Part shown: piece by piece, positions 60,674 through 64,000 of the stretch
Layout of the letters: every line of letters starts with the position of its first letter
How positions within the stretch are numbered: position 1 is the first letter of the stretch
Assembly: GCF_041381155.1 (NCBI RefSeq)
Contig: NC_091142.1
Span: forward strand, 25,708,264 to 25,772,263
Direction of reading: 5' to 3'
Length of the DNA stretch: 64,000 bases
Origin: Argopecten irradians
Taxonomy: Eukaryota > Mollusca > Bivalvia > Pectinida > Pectinidae
The notes under the pieces: model-generated
Seen by the model: only the letters and a program-made list of their open reading frames with translations
What the model was told of the DNA's origin: nothing
The model's database searches: none
Translations under genes and position numbers: made by a program

Positions 60674-63600
60674 ATGAATGAGAAATCGGACCTAACGTTA
60701 ACATGGAGGGAGCGCACAGTCCTACAGGCAGCCCAAGCAGCTCTGTTTGTATTAGCCGTCGTATTGAACCTCCTTTATCTTTTCGTCATCAAGGCTAACG
60801 GTGAGCGACTGAAGGCGACGGAAATTCTCCAGGCATGTAAAACTTTTCTCGTTCTTGTGACACTCCTGATCACCATGCCGCTACAGATGTTAGTTGTGAA
60901 TGGGATACAACAAACTCACCTCTCCATCTGTCTGCTGAAAGGTAAGACGCTATTATTTATCATTATCGTCAACACTTATTTTTTCTTGAAATTCACTTGT
61001 CAAAACAGTAAGTTAAAATCACAATTTAACTGTTCATTTTATATCCGTAAGTTTATTTTTTCTCTATAATTCCGCTTATTAAAAAATGTAAATTATATCA
61101 AAATTCAATTCCGTAGTTTCAATTCCTATACGCTGTATTAAAATAGCATATCATACTATAGTTGTCAATTTATTTATCTCAGAAGAATGAATGTTTTGCT
61201 TCGTTATTTCTTCTAATTCGATAAATTTAAAGCGCTGATCCAAAACGTTTACAATTTTTCTTTCTTTGTATGTATTTCACTGTACAAATATTGTATTCCA
61301 CTAGCATTTTTTTATTGGATCACTTCGGTTTTGAATGATTTTTATCATGTACACGAACCAAACTTAGGCCAAAGTTGTGTGTTTTATGTTTTGCGTCCGT
61401 ATGCTTTAGGTGTTTTGATCCCGGAAAGTGAAAACAAACACAGATATTTTTAATATTATCATTTTGAATGATAATGAAATAATAAAAAACATACAATTGG
61501 TAAAAGCTAAAATAATATTGATAATTTATTTTCTAAATATGGTCTAGCGTAATAAAATTAATCACAAATGTACTGTCATATTCTAACTTAACTCTGGGGG
61601 AATGATACTAATTCAATCCAGAAAAATGAAGAAATATTTCTAGTAGTTCATACCTATATCAAATTAAGTAAACGATTGTGTTAATACATTGTATGTATTT
61701 GAGGAAAAATATATATGTAAGCACTTAAAGTGTTTAATTTGCGTTATTACACTTCTGTTAATTAAACTAAATAATTTATTTTTGGAGAGCAATGTACTTT
61801 ATCTATATCAATATAAACACCCAAGACTTTATTTTAGTTTCTGTATTTTATTTTTCATTAATTTTCTTTCCCTCTTTCTGTTAGTTTTTTTTCTTAATGA
61901 CTGTTAGGTCTCAGAAAAATAGTAAAAGAAGCAAAAAAGAAATAAAAATACTATGACATTATTTTGTTCATTCCTTTGTATACACCATTTGATAATAGAA
62001 AGTACTTGACAATGAGAACTTTTTTACTGTGTTAAATAAAAATGGAAATGGATTTTCTTGTGCTAAAAATTGTGTCAATTCAAAATTAATCAGTATTTCA
62101 TTAAATAGAAAAAAACATGTCTTAAACTCGTGTTAAAAATCTTGTCACTTATTGTATGGTTGTATATATATCTCTAATTTTCATTTTATTTTAATTTAAA
62201 ATTTAATGCTATTGAGAATGAATCATTTTAATGGAATGAGTTTTTTTATCGTGTATCTATAAAAATATCCGAGAATGGCGCAAAAGAGCAAAGCATTGAT
62301 TTAGAAATATAATCCTTTGATAAACAATGGAGACGGACATCAAAGCTTATTTAATTTTGTAGCATTAGCGGGCAATCACAAAGGTTTGCAAGCAATTTAC
62401 TCAAAACCCGGTGAAATTGGCAAAACCCCTCTTAGTTGTTATATTTATTTGAAACAATAATAAAGTTATTACACTATCATGATATCGGGATATATATTAC
62501 AATTATCCTAGAGCGTACGCGTACATACTCTTTGAAGTCTGTTAGATTTAACTACTGAACTCTCATCACTTTGTTATTTCTTCTTTTACAGACTTCATGG
62601 AGAAACTCTTATTCGATGCGTATCCATTCGTTATCATGGCAGTGGCGATAACACGGTTTCGAGTTAGCATCTGCAAAGGAAATTCGGCGATTCTAGTCAC
62701 AACGTCGTCCGCCATAGCAACGTTCGCTTTGTGTCTGCTACCAACGTTCCTATCGGGCAGTCTGACGTTGTTTCTCTACTTCTATAACAACGTTTATCAA
62801 CACGACCAATCGGAGAGTCATTCAGAAGGACAGAGCGTCAATGAATGCCGAGCTAACTATAACAGCATGGTAAGAACGTACCACGACGTCGTATTCATAA
62901 CCTTGGAAGGATTACCTGTGCTTTTCACGATTTTCACCTACTGTTTGATTTACTATAAAGTGTCCAATCAAAGATCCAAGACAAGTACTATCCAAACTGG
63001 ACGAAGGCGGCACCAGAGTACAGCCTTCATCTTGCGCGAATACAATATCAAGGCAACCGTTATTTTGATTATAACGGTTTTTCCGGTGACGTGGTTGATG
63101 TACATGTTCCTAACAGTGTTGAATATATATTGTCCGGTGAAATTGGTCTCGTATTGTCTGATACTATGGAAGCCATTGGTCTTTGTAATACATCCGCTTG
63201 CGGAAGGACTTCTTTTGCAACAAAAGCGACAGAGACTAATCAATATTGTTTCTAAATACAACTTTTGTAAAGAAAAGAAACATTTAGACGATTCATCCGG
63301 AGCAGAAGACTTGATTGATTCGTCTGTCTTAAGACCTTCGCCCAGTTGTCCATCACTACTTTCAGTCCAAAGGGAAAATATTGAAACGATATCATTGACT
63401 CCGGACAGTCAGACTAGATTCAGTATACCATTGCTTGATGAAGAAGTGGAGTTTAAAGAAGAGGTTTTTGAAGATGAAATAGCGCCGCTAGCATGTCTTC
63501 ATACTAGACGCACAGGGAATCCGATATCTATGCTCTCGTTTACTGAAGTAAATCCGGACAATGAAGAAACGGATTTAAGAAGGAGAGCGTCTGAATCAAC

Positions 63601-64000
63601 TTTTATCCGCGTGCCTAGCCACTACTCACATAGGCGAAGGTCACTAACTATCTCACCATATCGGATACGCTGTGCTTCTGTAACTAGCTCATCCATCACG
63701 GGTGATCCGATTGGTGTGGTGCTATCTACGAAAGCATTACAAACACCAAAGTCATGTCTGAAACCCTCCAGTCGGAGGAGATCTACAAATATCTCCGATA
63801 AGCGTTCCTCGTGTAGTTCTTGCTATCTTCGAAAAGATGTATCCCCAATTTCGTCATTTAGTTTCAAGGATGTTGACGTTTCTCCTAAAGCATCGAAAAA
63901 GAACTCTGCAAAACATTCAGTTAGATTTGTTGGGTCGCCATCACCGAAAGATTCATCAGAATATAGGTGTTCCAGAATGAATGATTTACCAAATTTGTTA
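60674..64000 (+). CDS. Divergent rhodopsin-like seven-helix receptor (two exons, 3' end outside window)
   Basis: Exon 1 is 60674-60941 (start MNEKSDLTLTWRER) and exon 2 runs open from 62592 to the window end; the split codon gives Asp90. At least 559 residues. Helices: TM1 about 16-40 (FVLAVVLNLLYLFVI), TM2 50-73, TM3 after Cys86 with ITRFRVSIC in the DRY position, TM4, extracellular loop 2 with NECRANYN (partner for Cys86), TM5 EGLPVLFTIFTYCLIYYKV, TM6 VILIITVFPVTWLMYMF, TM7 LILWKPLVFVIHPL. Arg3.50 and the TM5 Pro are kept, but DRY, CWxP and NPxxY are altered. The C-tail exceeds 220 residues and is Ser- and Arg-rich. Ligand and subfamily are unknown; it may be a lineage-specific orphan. The ATG is preferred because it is the first in frame after the upstream region. 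Confidence 0.85.
60942..62591 (+). other. Intron of the receptor gene
   Basis: The 1650-bp AT-rich intron starts GTAAGAC and ends TTCTTTTACAG. Nothing else is recognised in it. Confidence 0.85.

Overview
The window is eukaryotic and looks like a marine bivalve mollusc, most likely a scallop (an inference from remembered repeat families plus gene structure, not from a search). It is AT-rich, with split genes, GT-AG introns, SINEs, a LINE, dense short non-autonomous elements and long minisatellites. No bacterial features, rRNA genes or CRISPR arrays were seen.

Four protein-coding genes are supported. (1) 405-2603, minus strand: four consecutive exons of an SLC22-type organic ion transporter whose splice phases all agree; both ends of the protein lie outside the recognised exons. 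(2) 35746-40751, plus strand: a complete five-exon short-chain dehydrogenase of 249 residues resembling the sniffer carbonyl reductases. (3) 54464-55318, plus strand: the main exon of a Tctex1-domain (dynein light chain Tctex-type) protein. A matching 12-nt first coding exon (Met-Ala-Ser-Gln) occurs twice upstream because a 1.6-kb segment is tandemly duplicated. (4) 60674-64000, plus strand: a divergent rhodopsin-like seven-helix receptor with one intron and a long C-tail that runs off the window.

The rest is mainly repeats. 7918-9850 is a 52-bp minisatellite. 18117-20905 is a 32-bp-based satellite in which nearly every unit carries a CRE-like ACGTCA. 20.9-29.6 kb is a nest of miniature elements and long palindromes. 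29.7-33.4 kb is a decayed non-LTR retrotransposon. 41.5-46 kb holds a retroposon and interrupted tandem arrays. 46.3-54.3 kb holds the tandem duplication and a candidate 4.85-kb element lying in intron 1 of the Tctex1 gene.

Several mobile families can be defined from the sequence alone: a 113-120 bp element with perfect 9-bp target duplications at both copies; two element families flanked by TTAA; a family ending in CATCCTCGATACTCC whose terminal repeats have become tandem arrays; retroposons sharing one LINE-type tail, one with a 12-bp target duplication; and four long palindromes whose apexes are all three-base loops, three of them the GCGNAGC mini-hairpin and one CCGAAGG. Three of those four palindromes are followed by a TGACGTCA site and then CCAATCAGA. 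These hairpin elements are the most unusual signal in the window.
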